A DNA stretch of 64,000 nt from assembly GCA_964388595.1 (NCBI GenBank), contig CAYMAX010000001.1, positions 1 through 64,000 on the forward strand. Reading direction: 5' to 3'. The position numbers and the translations under genes were made by a program. The first letter of the stretch is position 1. Each line of letters starts with the position of its first letter. Origin of the DNA: CAYMAX01 sp964388595 (lineage in GTDB: Bacteria; Bacteroidota; Bacteroidia; Bacteroidales; UBA932). Under the pieces are notes generated by a model. It saw only the letters and a list, made by a program, of their open reading frames with translations. It was not told the DNA's origin and ran no database searches. Below, piece after piece: positions 9,389 through 17,526 of the stretch.

Positions 9389-9847
9389 ATTTACCCACAC
9401 CTGTCTTTCTATCGCCTGGTCGAGAGATATCATAGTGTCAGTCTGTTCGACACTTGGGATATTTTGAATGGTGTTGATGAGAATCTCCATAAGGTGTTCG
9501 TGATCGGAGCAATAGATCTTCAGAAGAAGGGCGAACTTGCCTGTCACGAAATGACATTCTACGACTTCAGGTATCTTCTTCAGAGCAGTTATCACTTCAT
9601 TGTAGCTGTTGGCTTGAGAGAGAGATACACCCACGAAAGCGCAAACATTAAGTCCGAGTGTCCTCGGCTTGACCAACAGTCGGGAACCGGTAATGATACC
9701 GAGATTCTCCATCTTTTTAACTCTTTGATGAATTGCCGCACCTGAGACTCCACATTCACGTGCTATCTCCAAAAAGGGCATTCTTGCATTCTTGACGAGA
9801 AAAGAGAGTATTTTCTGGTCGGTTTTGTCAATTTGAAACTTTTGCAT
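9368..9847 (-). CDS. Lrp/AsnC family transcriptional regulator
   Basis: Feast/famine-type DNA-binding regulator of 159 residues (start at 9847, MQKFQIDKTDQ; a start 27 nt further upstream is possible). It has an AsnC-type winged helix-turn-helix at about 7-60 (ECGVSGAAIHQRVKKMENLG) and a C-terminal RAM ligand-binding and oligomerisation domain at about 70-150. The ligand cannot be read from the sequence; amino acids are usual for the family. It is a single-gene unit with its own TAnnTTTG element 24 nt upstream, and it overlaps the tail of ispD. Confidence 0.93.
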   Translation of the reverse strand: MQKFQIDKTDQKILSFLVKNARMPFLEIARECGVSGAAIHQRVKKMENLGIITGSRLLVKPRTLGLNVCAFVGVSLSQANSYNEVITALKKIPEVVECHFVTGKFALLLKIYCSDHEHLMEILINTIQNIPSVEQTDTMISLDQAIERQVWVNSVHSKD

Positions 9848-9871
9848 CTTATTTTTTTCAAAAATCAGGTA

Positions 9872-9879
9872 CAAAAGTA
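9872..9879 (-). promoter_or_regulatory. -7 element of the Lrp-family gene
   Basis: The minus strand reads TACTTTTG, matching TAnnTTTG, 24 nt upstream of the preferred start at 9847. This supports that start over the upstream alternative at 9874, which would lie inside the promoter. Confidence 0.5.
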
Positions 9880-9914
9880 AAAAATAAATCTTAACAATGT
9901 GCTATTTTGTAAGT

Positions 9915-12212
9915 TTATTTGCTTTTTAACTTACGATTTGTAACGATAATGTCAAGACATTCCTTTTCAGACAACTTCTCGGCATCGGAAGATTTGGGTA
10001 TTTTAAAGTTTTCTCCGTCGTGCTTGATATATGGTCCATATCGTCCGTTAAGCACTTGTATGCCGCTATTTGGAAAGTCGTGGATTACTTTTTTGGCCTC
10101 CTTGGAAGCATTCTCTTCGATGAGTGTAATGGCAGATTCCAAATCGAAAGAATAGGGATCTGCCCCTTTTTTCAGGGAGATGAATGAAGAGTTGTATTTG
10201 ATGTATGGTCCGTACTTGCCTTTGGAACAGATGACATCTGCTCCGAGGTACTGTCCTAAAAGTCTGGGAAGCTTAAAGAGCTTCAGTGCATCTTCAAGTG
10301 TGATACTTTCAATGAGTTGGTCAGGTGCAAGACCTGCGTATTTTTTGGATGGATCATCGTTGTCTCCCAATTGTACTAAAGGACCGAATTTCCCCATACG
10401 TGCATAAACAGTCTTTCCTGTCTCAGGATCGGTGCCGATGGTGCGTGATGCATTTTGCGGAGCGGCGTCGTGAAGAGTGGCATCGACTTTGGTGTGGAAA
10501 GGCCCGTAGAAGTCTGATATGGCTTGATTCCATACCATTTTACCTGCTGCTATCTTATCAAAACTCTCTTCTACAGATGCGGTGAATCCATAATCGAGAA
10601 TGGAAGGGAAATGTTCTTCCAGAAAATCGGTGACCATAATGCCAATATCCTCGGGACAAAGTTTCCCCTTTTCTGAACCGATTATTTCTTTTTTGGAAGT
10701 CGATTTTATCTTGCCATCCTGCAGAGTGATGGTCTCAATTAGTTTCTCTTCTCCCTTTCTATCTCCTTTGACAATGTAATTTCTTTGATGGAGTGTCGAA
10801 ATGGTGGGGGCGTAAGTGGATGGTCTGCCAATACCCAGCTCCTCCATTTTTTTCACTAATGAAGCTTCGGTATATCTGAGGGGGTGAGAGGTGTATCGTT
10901 GAGTAGACTCAATCTTGATGGGATTCATAGATGTATTGACACTGAGTTGGGGAAGGATGTTCAACTCTTCGCTATCGGTGTCGTCATCTTTTGATTCCAT
11001 ATAGACTTTTAGAAATCCGTCAAACATTATCTGAGAACCGGTCGCTTCGAAGAGTGTCTCTTTACTGTTGCCAATAATTGAAATATCTGTCTTTTCAAGT
11101 TTGGCATCAGACATCTGAGAGGCGATGGTGCGCTTCCATATAAGATCATAAAGCTTCTTTTCTACAGCTGTCCCTTCGATGGAAGTGGTGGCAATGTATG
11201 TGGGACGAATCGCTTCGTGAGCTTCCTGAGCACCTTTGGTCTTGGTTTTGTACTGACGGGTGTGAGAATAATTTTCTCCGAAAGTCTCCTCTATATACCC
11301 TTTGGCAGCACCAAGAGCGAGTTTGGAAAGGTTGGTGGAGTCTGTACGCATATATGTAATGCGTCCCGATTCGTAAAGACGCTGTGCGATTGCCATAGTC
11401 TGGCTCACTGAAAATCCAAATTTGCGAGATGCTTCCTGCTGAAGAGAAGAGGTGGTAAATGGTGGTGCAGGGACTCTGTTAAGCTCCTTTTTTTCAATAT
11501 TGGAAATATGAAAAGTATCCTGTATGCACTGTTGCAAAAAGTTGACAGCCTCTTCGGATGTCAGGAGTTTCTTATGCAGTGTCCCTTTTACCCTGACATT
11601 TGACTCTGTGCCGGCGGGATGAAACAATCCCTCGACTTTGTAATACTGCTGGGACTTGAAAGCCAAAATCTCTCTTTCTCTGTCGACAATGAGTCTGAGG
11701 GCTACTGACTGAACCCTTCCGGCAGAGAGTGAAGGCTTGACTTTCTTCCAGAGAATGGGGGATAATTCAAATCCCACAAGTCTGTCTATCACTCTTCTGG
11801 CCTGCTGCGCCATCACGAGATTCATATCTACATCGCGTGGGTGCTCTATGGCATTGAGAATGGCATCTTTTGTTATCTCGTGAAATACTATCCTTTTGGT
11901 CTTGGAATGGTCGAGAGAAAGGGTCTCCAAGAGATGCCAGGCGATAGCCTCTCCCTCTCGGTCTTCATCGGATGCAAGCCATACGATGGATGCTTTGTCG
12001 GAAGCCTCTTTCAAAGAAGCTACTACCTTTTTCTTGTCAGGGGAGACGACATATTGTGGCTGAAAGCCGTGTTCAATATCTATTCCAAGATTTTTCTTGG
12101 CGAGGTCTCTTATGTGGCCGAAACTTGACTGGACTTTATATCCTTTTCCAAGGAATTTTTCAATGGTCTTTGCCTTTGCAGGTGACTCGACGATAACTAA
12201 ATTCTCTCCCAT
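9915..12212 (-). CDS. topA: DNA topoisomerase I (type IA)
   Basis: Relaxes negative supercoils by transient single-strand cleavage. With the start at 12212 (MGENLVIVESPAKAKTI), the product is 765 residues. It has an N-terminal Toprim domain (ASDEDREGEAIAWHL), the catalytic tyrosine segment RITYMRTDSTNL, and a C-terminus without cysteine zinc fingers. In their place are basic repeats with the pattern GxxGPYIKY/H or GKFGPLVQLG (at least three copies), as in other TopA proteins that have lost the zinc ribbons. The open frame extends 54 nt further upstream, but the hydrophobic sequence there is not part of the family. Transcribed divergently from the class A PBP. Confidence 0.96.
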   Translation of the reverse strand: MGENLVIVESPAKAKTIEKFLGKGYKVQSSFGHIRDLAKKNLGIDIEHGFQPQYVVSPDKKKVVASLKEASDKASIVWLASDEDREGEAIAWHLLETLSLDHSKTKRIVFHEITKDAILNAIEHPRDVDMNLVMAQQARRVIDRLVGFELSPILWKKVKPSLSAGRVQSVALRLIVDREREILAFKSQQYYKVEGLFHPAGTESNVRVKGTLHKKLLTSEEAVNFLQQCIQDTFHISNIEKKELNRVPAPPFTTSSLQQEASRKFGFSVSQTMAIAQRLYESGRITYMRTDSTNLSKLALGAAKGYIEETFGENYSHTRQYKTKTKGAQEAHEAIRPTYIATTSIEGTAVEKKLYDLIWKRTIASQMSDAKLEKTDISIIGNSKETLFEATGSQIMFDGFLKVYMESKDDDTDSEELNILPQLSVNTSMNPIKIESTQRYTSHPLRYTEASLVKKMEELGIGRPSTYAPTISTLHQRNYIVKGDRKGEEKLIETITLQDGKIKSTSKKEIIGSEKGKLCPEDIGIMVTDFLEEHFPSILDYGFTASVEESFDKIAAGKMVWNQAISDFYGPFHTKVDATLHDAAPQNASRTIGTDPETGKTVYARMGKFGPLVQLGDNDDPSKKYAGLAPDQLIESITLEDALKLFKLPRLLGQYLGADVICSKGKYGPYIKYNSSFISLKKGADPYSFDLESAITLIEENASKEAKKVIHDFPNSGIQVLNGRYGPYIKHDGENFKIPKSSDAEKLSEKECLDIIVTNRKLKSK

Positions 12213-12304
12213 AATTCTTAAATCAACAATTGTGCAAAGTAAAGGATAAAGTAAGATAAAAACCAAATTTTTGTCTAAATTCGCAATTCATAAACAAACG
12301 CCTG

Positions 12305-14650
12305 ATGAGAGAAAAAAGAGGTAAAATTTTACGAAGATGGCTTTGGGTAATTATCTTTGTTCCTATTGCCATCCTTTTCATTTCCATCTTTTTCGTAGGG
12401 GTATTTGCCAAGATTCCCTCCTTCGAAGAGCTTGAAAATCCCAAGAGCAATCTCGCTACAGTTCTCATCTCCGAAGAGGGGGAGGTTCTTTCCACTTTTC
12501 ATATTGAAAACAGGTCATATGTAAAGTACAGTGACCTCTCTCCAAGTCTGGTCGCAGCTGCCGTAGCTACTGAAGATGTACGATATTATTCTCACAGCGG
12601 TATCGATTTCAGAAGCCTCGTGAGAGTGGGAGTGAAAAGTATTCTTCTGCGACAGGCACGTTCCGGTGGCGGTGGCAGTACTATCACCCAGCAGTTGGCT
12701 AAAACGCTCTTTCCACGAGACACCACTGTCAGCAGTCCTGTGGATGCGAAATTCAAATTAGTGGTGAGTAAGTTTAAAGAATGGATAACGGCAGTAAAGC
12801 TTGAGCGCAATTATACCAAAGACGAGATCATGGCGATGTATATGAATACCATTTTCTTCGGTAGCAACGCATACGGCATCAAGGCGGCTGCAAATACTTT
12901 CTTCGGCAAAGAACCTGCCGACCTCAATATTCAAGAGAGTGCTACCCTTGTAGGTATGGTAAACAAGCCTACCCGTTTCAATCCTGTCCTCAACTATGAT
13001 AAATCCCTATCGAGAAGAAACCACGTCCTCTCTCAGATGAACAAATATGGCTATCTTTCACAGATAGCCTATGATACATTGGTCAATACACCCATTGTTC
13101 TCCACTATGTACAGCAGGACCACAATTCGGGTAGAGCACCATATTTTAGGGATATGATACGACGTGTTATGAATGCCGGGGAGCCGCAGCGGTCATCTTA
13201 TTATTTCGAAGAAGACTATCAGGCAGATAAAGTTTTGTGGGAAGAGGACCCTTTCTATGGATGGCTCAATAAGAATTTCAAACCCGATGGGTCGAAATAT
13301 AATCTTGACAAGGATGGCCTCAGGATATACACTACCATCAATGCCAAGATGCAGCGATATGCAGAAGAGGCCGTGGTTCAGCACCTAAGTCAAGATCTTC
13401 AGCCACAGTTTTTTGAAGATATGGCTCACAAACCCAACAAGCCTTTTGCTCTGGAGGTGCCTCAAGAGTTGACAGTTAAACTTATCGAACAGGCTCGCAG
13501 GTGGAGCGACAGATATCGCAATTTAAAAAGAGAGGGAGCCACTGATGAAGAGATAGAAGCATCATTCCGTTCTAAAGTTCCGATGCGGGTATTCTCCTGG
13601 AACAGCAACAATTATATCGATACAGTGATGACTCCCAACGATTCGTTGAAATATTACAAATCGTTTTTACGTGCAGCATTTATTGCCATGGAGCCTCATA
13701 CCGGACATATCCGGGCCTATATTGGAGGTCCCAATTACAGATTTTTCAAATATGATAATGCCCGCCAGAGTAAGCGACAGGTGGGCTCTACCATCAAGCC
13801 TTTTCTTTATACTCTTGCTATGCAGGAGGGATATACCCCTTGTGACAAAGTCATCAATGTGCCGCAGACTTTTATTGTGGGCGATACCACTTGGACCCCC
13901 AAAAGCACTGACCGTGCAGAGTGGATAGGACAGACTGTCACATTGAAATGGGGACTTACCAAGAGTTCCAACAATATTTCAGCCTATCTTATCCGTCAGT
14001 TTGGCCCCAAAGCGATGGTCGAGATGTGCCGCAAACTTGGTATTACTTCTTATTTGGGAGCTTATCCTTCGTTATGCGTCGGACCTGCTGACATTTCGGT
14101 CATGGAGATGGTCGGAGCATTTAATACCTATCCAAGTCGCGGGGTTCACGTGGAGCCGCTTTTTGTTACCCGCATAGAGGACAATGAAGGCAATGTTCTC
14201 GGCAATTTCACTGCCCGTAAAAGAGAATCCATCAGCGAAGCGACTGCCTATCTTATGGTCAATCTGATGCAGGGAGTAGTCAATGAAGGTACTGCCGGAA
14301 GACTCCGTTGGAAGTTTCGGCTTGAAGGGCAATTGGCAGGCAAGACGGGCACTACCAATGACCAGGCTGACGGATGGTTTATAGGTTACACACCAAGTCT
14401 TACTGCAGGTGTATGGGTAGGGGCAGAGGATCGTCAAGTTCATTTCGAATCTTTAGCTCAAGGTGGTGGTGCCAATATGTCGTTGCCCATTTGGGGCTTG
14501 TTCATGCAAAAAGTGATGGCCGACGGGACGCTCGGGGTATTACCGACAGATACATTTATCGCCCCTCCCGGGTTGGTCCTCAATCTCAATTGTGATGGCA
14601 GTGACAACGATGCTTCCTCTACCAAAAACAACGAAGAATCTTTTTTCTAA
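12305..14650 (+). CDS. class A penicillin-binding protein (PBP1A type), transglycosylase/transpeptidase
   Basis: Bifunctional peptidoglycan synthase (781 residues) anchored by one membrane segment at about 12-34. The GT51 transglycosylase domain shows EDVRYYSHSGID (catalytic E90) and GGSTITQQLAKTLFP. The transpeptidase domain shows the nucleophile serine S495 in GSTIKPF, the SSNN motif and KTGTTNDQADGW. The protein has an insertion of roughly 150 residues between the domains with many charged residues, common in Bacteroidota homologues. It is the first gene of a plus-strand series with ddl 9 nt downstream, which suggests shared expression of cell-wall synthesis genes. A one-mismatch promoter element (TAAATTCG, 12276-12283) precedes it. 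Confidence 0.95.
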   Translation: MREKRGKILRRWLWVIIFVPIAILFISIFFVGVFAKIPSFEELENPKSNLATVLISEEGEVLSTFHIENRSYVKYSDLSPSLVAAAVATEDVRYYSHSGIDFRSLVRVGVKSILLRQARSGGGGSTITQQLAKTLFPRDTTVSSPVDAKFKLVVSKFKEWITAVKLERNYTKDEIMAMYMNTIFFGSNAYGIKAAANTFFGKEPADLNIQESATLVGMVNKPTRFNPVLNYDKSLSRRNHVLSQMNKYGYLSQIAYDTLVNTPIVLHYVQQDHNSGRAPYFRDMIRRVMNAGEPQRSSYYFEEDYQADKVLWEEDPFYGWLNKNFKPDGSKYNLDKDGLRIYTTINAKMQRYAEEAVVQHLSQDLQPQFFEDMAHKPNKPFALEVPQELTVKLIEQARRWSDRYRNLKREGATDEEIEASFRSKVPMRVFSWNSNNYIDTVMTPNDSLKYYKSFLRAAFIAMEPHTGHIRAYIGGPNYRFFKYDNARQSKRQVGSTIKPFLYTLAMQEGYTPCDKVINVPQTFIVGDTTWTPKSTDRAEWIGQTVTLKWGLTKSSNNISAYLIRQFGPKAMVEMCRKLGITSYLGAYPSLCVGPADISVMEMVGAFNTYPSRGVHVEPLFVTRIEDNEGNVLGNFTARKRESISEATAYLMVNLMQGVVNEGTAGRLRWKFRLEGQLAGKTGTTNDQADGWFIGYTPSLTAGVWVGAEDRQVHFESLAQGGGANMSLPIWGLFMQKVMADGTLGVLPTDTFIAPPGLVLNLNCDGSDNDASSTKNNEESFF

Positions 14651-14659
14651 ATCATCGAT

Positions 14660-15625
14660 ATGAAACAGAAAATAGCAGTAGTGTATGGAGGTTATTCTTC
14701 AGAAGTGGAGATCTCCATCAAAAGCGGAAAGAATGTCGCTGCAAACATTGATACAAATCTTTTCGATGTTTATGAAGTGTTGTTGACACGTGACAGATGG
14801 TGTGTAGTCAGAGGCGAAGAATCATTTCCCATAGACAGATCTGATTTTTCCTGCACCATCGATGGTAAGAAAGTAAGATTTGACAAAGCATTCATCATCA
14901 TACACGGCACCCCGGGGGAGAATGGGATTTTACAGGCTTATTTCGAATTGATAGGACTTCCATTTGCCGGCAGTTCTTCCATAGTATCGACTATCTCCTT
15001 TGATAAATATGCCTGCAAGAGATACCTTTCAGATTCGAAGGTAAAAATGGCCAAAGACTTATTTCTTCGCAAAGGTGACACTTACGATGTAAATGACATA
15101 GTCGAACGCCTCGGACTTCCGATTTTTGTAAAGCCCAATAATGGTGGAAGTAGTTTCGGAGTGACTAAAGTGAAGAAGAAAGAAGATATTGACAAAGCTG
15201 TTTCGCTCGCTTTTTCACAAGATGACACTCTTATTATGGAAGAGGCTGTCATCGGCAGAGAAATAGACTGTGGGGTGTATAGTGATGGCAAAGGGGTATA
15301 TGCGCTACCACTGATTGAGATAGTATCTCACAACGAATATTTTGATTACGAAGCCAAATATTTAGGTCAAAGCGACGAATTGTGTCCGGCTCCCATCTCG
15401 GATGCTCTTAAGCAGAAAGTTCAACAGGAAGCTGTCAGAATTTTTAAACATCTCGGATGCAAAGGGTTGATGAGGATAGATTTCATCACACGTGGAGAGG
15501 AAGTCTTCTTCTTAGAGGTAAATATCAATCCCGGAATGACAGCCGAAAGTCTTGTCCCTAAGATGATAGTGGAAGCAGGGATGAATCTGAAGGACTTCAT
15601 GAGTTCAATTCTTCTCGACAGATGA
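14660..15625 (+). CDS. ddl: D-alanine--D-alanine ligase
   Basis: ATP-dependent ligase that makes the D-Ala-D-Ala dipeptide for peptidoglycan precursors. The 321-residue ATP-grasp protein has the N-terminal GGYSSEVEISIKSG motif, IIHGTPGENGILQAYFE, the central VKPNNGGSSFGV nucleotide loop, and the C-terminal FLEVNINPGMTAESLVPKM metal-binding segment. It follows the class A PBP by 9 nt and precedes prmC by 3 nt. Confidence 0.96.
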   Translation: MKQKIAVVYGGYSSEVEISIKSGKNVAANIDTNLFDVYEVLLTRDRWCVVRGEESFPIDRSDFSCTIDGKKVRFDKAFIIIHGTPGENGILQAYFELIGLPFAGSSSIVSTISFDKYACKRYLSDSKVKMAKDLFLRKGDTYDVNDIVERLGLPIFVKPNNGGSSFGVTKVKKKEDIDKAVSLAFSQDDTLIMEEAVIGREIDCGVYSDGKGVYALPLIEIVSHNEYFDYEAKYLGQSDELCPAPISDALKQKVQQEAVRIFKHLGCKGLMRIDFITRGEEVFFLEVNINPGMTAESLVPKMIVEAGMNLKDFMSSILLDR

Positions 15626-15628
15626 TTT

Positions 15629-16552
15629 ATGACACATAAAGAATTTGTCACCAAAGCCATCGATTCTCTCTCGGAAATTTATTCCCTGGCAGAAGCACGC
15701 TCCATCTCTGTGAGATTGCTTACTGAATTTCTTCATCTGTCTGAATACGAATATATCATCGAACCCAATACAATAATTCCCAAGCCCGATCTCAATCGTC
15801 TTATGACTGCGCTTGAAGAATTAAAAGATTACAGGCCATTACAGTATGTGCTCGGTTTTCAAGAATTTGCGGGGCATAAGTTTAATGTTTCGGAGTCTGT
15901 CCTCATACCACGTCCGGAGACTGAAGAGCTCTATCGTCTGATAGTTAATGATTGGAAAGAATATGGCGGGTATTCAGAATTGAAAATTCTTGATGCCTGT
16001 ACAGGGTCAGGGTGTCTTGCTTATTCTCTTGCGGCCACATTCCCCAAATCAGAAGTAATTGCTTGCGATAAATTTGAAGATGTTCTCAAAGTAGCGGAGA
16101 ATCAGGAGATTTTTATCGACGAAGAACATCGGCAACCACTTAAAAACAAGCCTTTTTTCTTTAAGTGGGACATTCTCGAAGGACCACCCGATGAGAAAGA
16201 CAAAGCTCAACATGGTGCTTCTTTGCCAAATATGGAAGATCTCGACATTTTAGTAAGCAATCCTCCATATGTTTGTGAAAGTGAGAGCGACTTTATGCTT
16301 CCCAATGTTTTGGAATATGAACCGGACGAGGCATTATTTGTCCCTGATAATGATCCGTTGAGGTTCTATAAAGCTCTTTCAGAATGGGCTTCTGCTTTTT
16401 TGCGGCCGGGGGGGAAGGGCTATTTTGAGATTAATGAAGCCTATTCACGGGAGGTAAAGAGTCTTTTCGAAGAATGTGGATTTAGCGAGGTCACGGTGGT
16501 GGAAGATATTCACAATAAACCCAGGATAGTTTTTTTTACTAAATATTTTTAA
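15629..16552 (+). CDS. prmC: peptide chain release factor N5-glutamine methyltransferase
   Basis: SAM-dependent methyltransferase that modifies the GGQ glutamine of release factors. The 307-residue protein has an N-terminal helical domain, the SAM-binding motif ILDACTGSGCLAYSLA, and the catalytic NPPY motif in LVSNPPYVCESE. A charged stretch of about 25 residues just before the NPPY strand (PPDEKDKAQHGASLPNMEDL) is longer than in the usual 280-residue enzyme. Coding follows ddl after 3 nt. Confidence 0.94.
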   Translation: MTHKEFVTKAIDSLSEIYSLAEARSISVRLLTEFLHLSEYEYIIEPNTIIPKPDLNRLMTALEELKDYRPLQYVLGFQEFAGHKFNVSESVLIPRPETEELYRLIVNDWKEYGGYSELKILDACTGSGCLAYSLAATFPKSEVIACDKFEDVLKVAENQEIFIDEEHRQPLKNKPFFFKWDILEGPPDEKDKAQHGASLPNMEDLDILVSNPPYVCESESDFMLPNVLEYEPDEALFVPDNDPLRFYKALSEWASAFLRPGGKGYFEINEAYSREVKSLFEECGFSEVTVVEDIHNKPRIVFFTKYF

Positions 16553-16576
16553 CTTTGTGATTAGTGAAATCTACCT

Positions 16577-17524
16577 ATGAAACGATTTTTTGTTTTCTTT
16601 TTCCTTTTGTTGCCGACATTATTATCTTCTCAGGAACTTGTTAAGGTCAGAATATCTCCTCAATGGATTCCGCAAAGTCAGTTTGCAGGCATATATATGG
16701 CTTTGGAGAAAGGATTTTACAGAGATGCCGGATTGGATGTTGAGATTATTCACCCCACTGTTTCCAATTCTGCCATCAATCTCCTCAAAGAGGGGAAGAC
16801 AGATGTCATCACATCGATGCTCGTAGAGGCTTTGCTTTATGAAGATGCTGGTGTAGAATTGGTTAATTTCCTGCAGATATCTTATCACAATTCTCTCACT
16901 ATTGTCTCAAGAGAACCTATTCCCAATGTTTCCGATCTGAATCATAAAAAGATAGGGCAGTGGAAAGCAGGTTTTAGTGAGTTGGCTATGGTCCTGATCA
17001 ATACCAACGGACTTGATGTGACTTGGGTCCCTTTCCTTTCCAACATTGCATTGTTTATCTCCGGTGCGATAGATGCCACCATTTGCATGAGTTATAATGA
17101 GTATTATCAACTCAAAATGTCCGGATTCGAAATTAACGAGGACCAGGTAATCAGGTTAAAAAATATGGGATACGATGTCCCTGAAGACGGATTATATACT
17201 ACCAAAGAGTATTATCAAAAACATCCCGAAGTTTTGAAAAATTTCGCTGAAGCGACCAAGAAGGGGTGGGAATGGGTCAGATTGCCCGAAAACAGAGAAG
17301 AGACTTTGGATCGTGTGATGAAGATGGTCAAGCAATATCATACTCCCAGCAACAGAGTCAACCAGAAATTTATGCTTGACGAGATTCTTCGTCTTCAGGA
17401 GGACAATGGCGTTGCTCCATACTATCTTTCAGAAGAACGATTTGATTTTGCTCTCAAGATATTGATAGATAACAATTTCTTAATCAATACTGTCTCTTAT
17501 CAAGACTTTGTAAAGAACTTATAG
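16577..17524 (+). CDS. NMT1/THI5-like periplasmic substrate-binding protein linked to a signalling unit
   Basis: A 315-residue secreted protein with a cleavable signal peptide (about 1-19, ending LLSSQ). The mature part is a type 2 periplasmic-binding fold of the NMT1/THI5/SsuA group: the N-terminal segment SPQWIPQSQFAGIYMALEKG is the classic pyrimidine-precursor/taurine binder opening, with GLDVEIIHP and GKTDVITSML following. Binders of this group normally feed ABC importers for thiamine precursors, sulfonates or nitrate. No permease or ATPase gene is adjacent. Instead the stop lies 2 nt before a transmembrane phosphatase/kinase with a Cache domain. I infer a role as a ligand-sensing partner of that protein; the ligand is unknown. 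No C-terminal lipid anchor or membrane helix is visible. Confidence 0.85.
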   Translation: MKRFFVFFFLLLPTLLSSQELVKVRISPQWIPQSQFAGIYMALEKGFYRDAGLDVEIIHPTVSNSAINLLKEGKTDVITSMLVEALLYEDAGVELVNFLQISYHNSLTIVSREPIPNVSDLNHKKIGQWKAGFSELAMVLINTNGLDVTWVPFLSNIALFISGAIDATICMSYNEYYQLKMSGFEINEDQVIRLKNMGYDVPEDGLYTTKEYYQKHPEVLKNFAEATKKGWEWVRLPENREETLDRVMKMVKQYHTPSNRVNQKFMLDEILRLQEDNGVAPYYLSEERFDFALKILIDNNFLINTVSYQDFVKNL

Positions 17525-17526
17525 TT

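Noticed and set aside
12276..12283. TAAATTCG as a LytTR-type half-site or a promoter of the class A PBP gene
   Set aside because: A single AATTCG without a partner at 21-22 bp is expected by chance in AT-rich sequence, and as a -7 element it has a mismatch in the TTTG part; mentioned only in the gene entry.
16577..17524. Complete ABC importer for thiamine precursor or sulfonate
   Set aside because: Only the binding protein is present; neighbours are prmC and the phosphatase/kinase gene, with no permease or ATPase.
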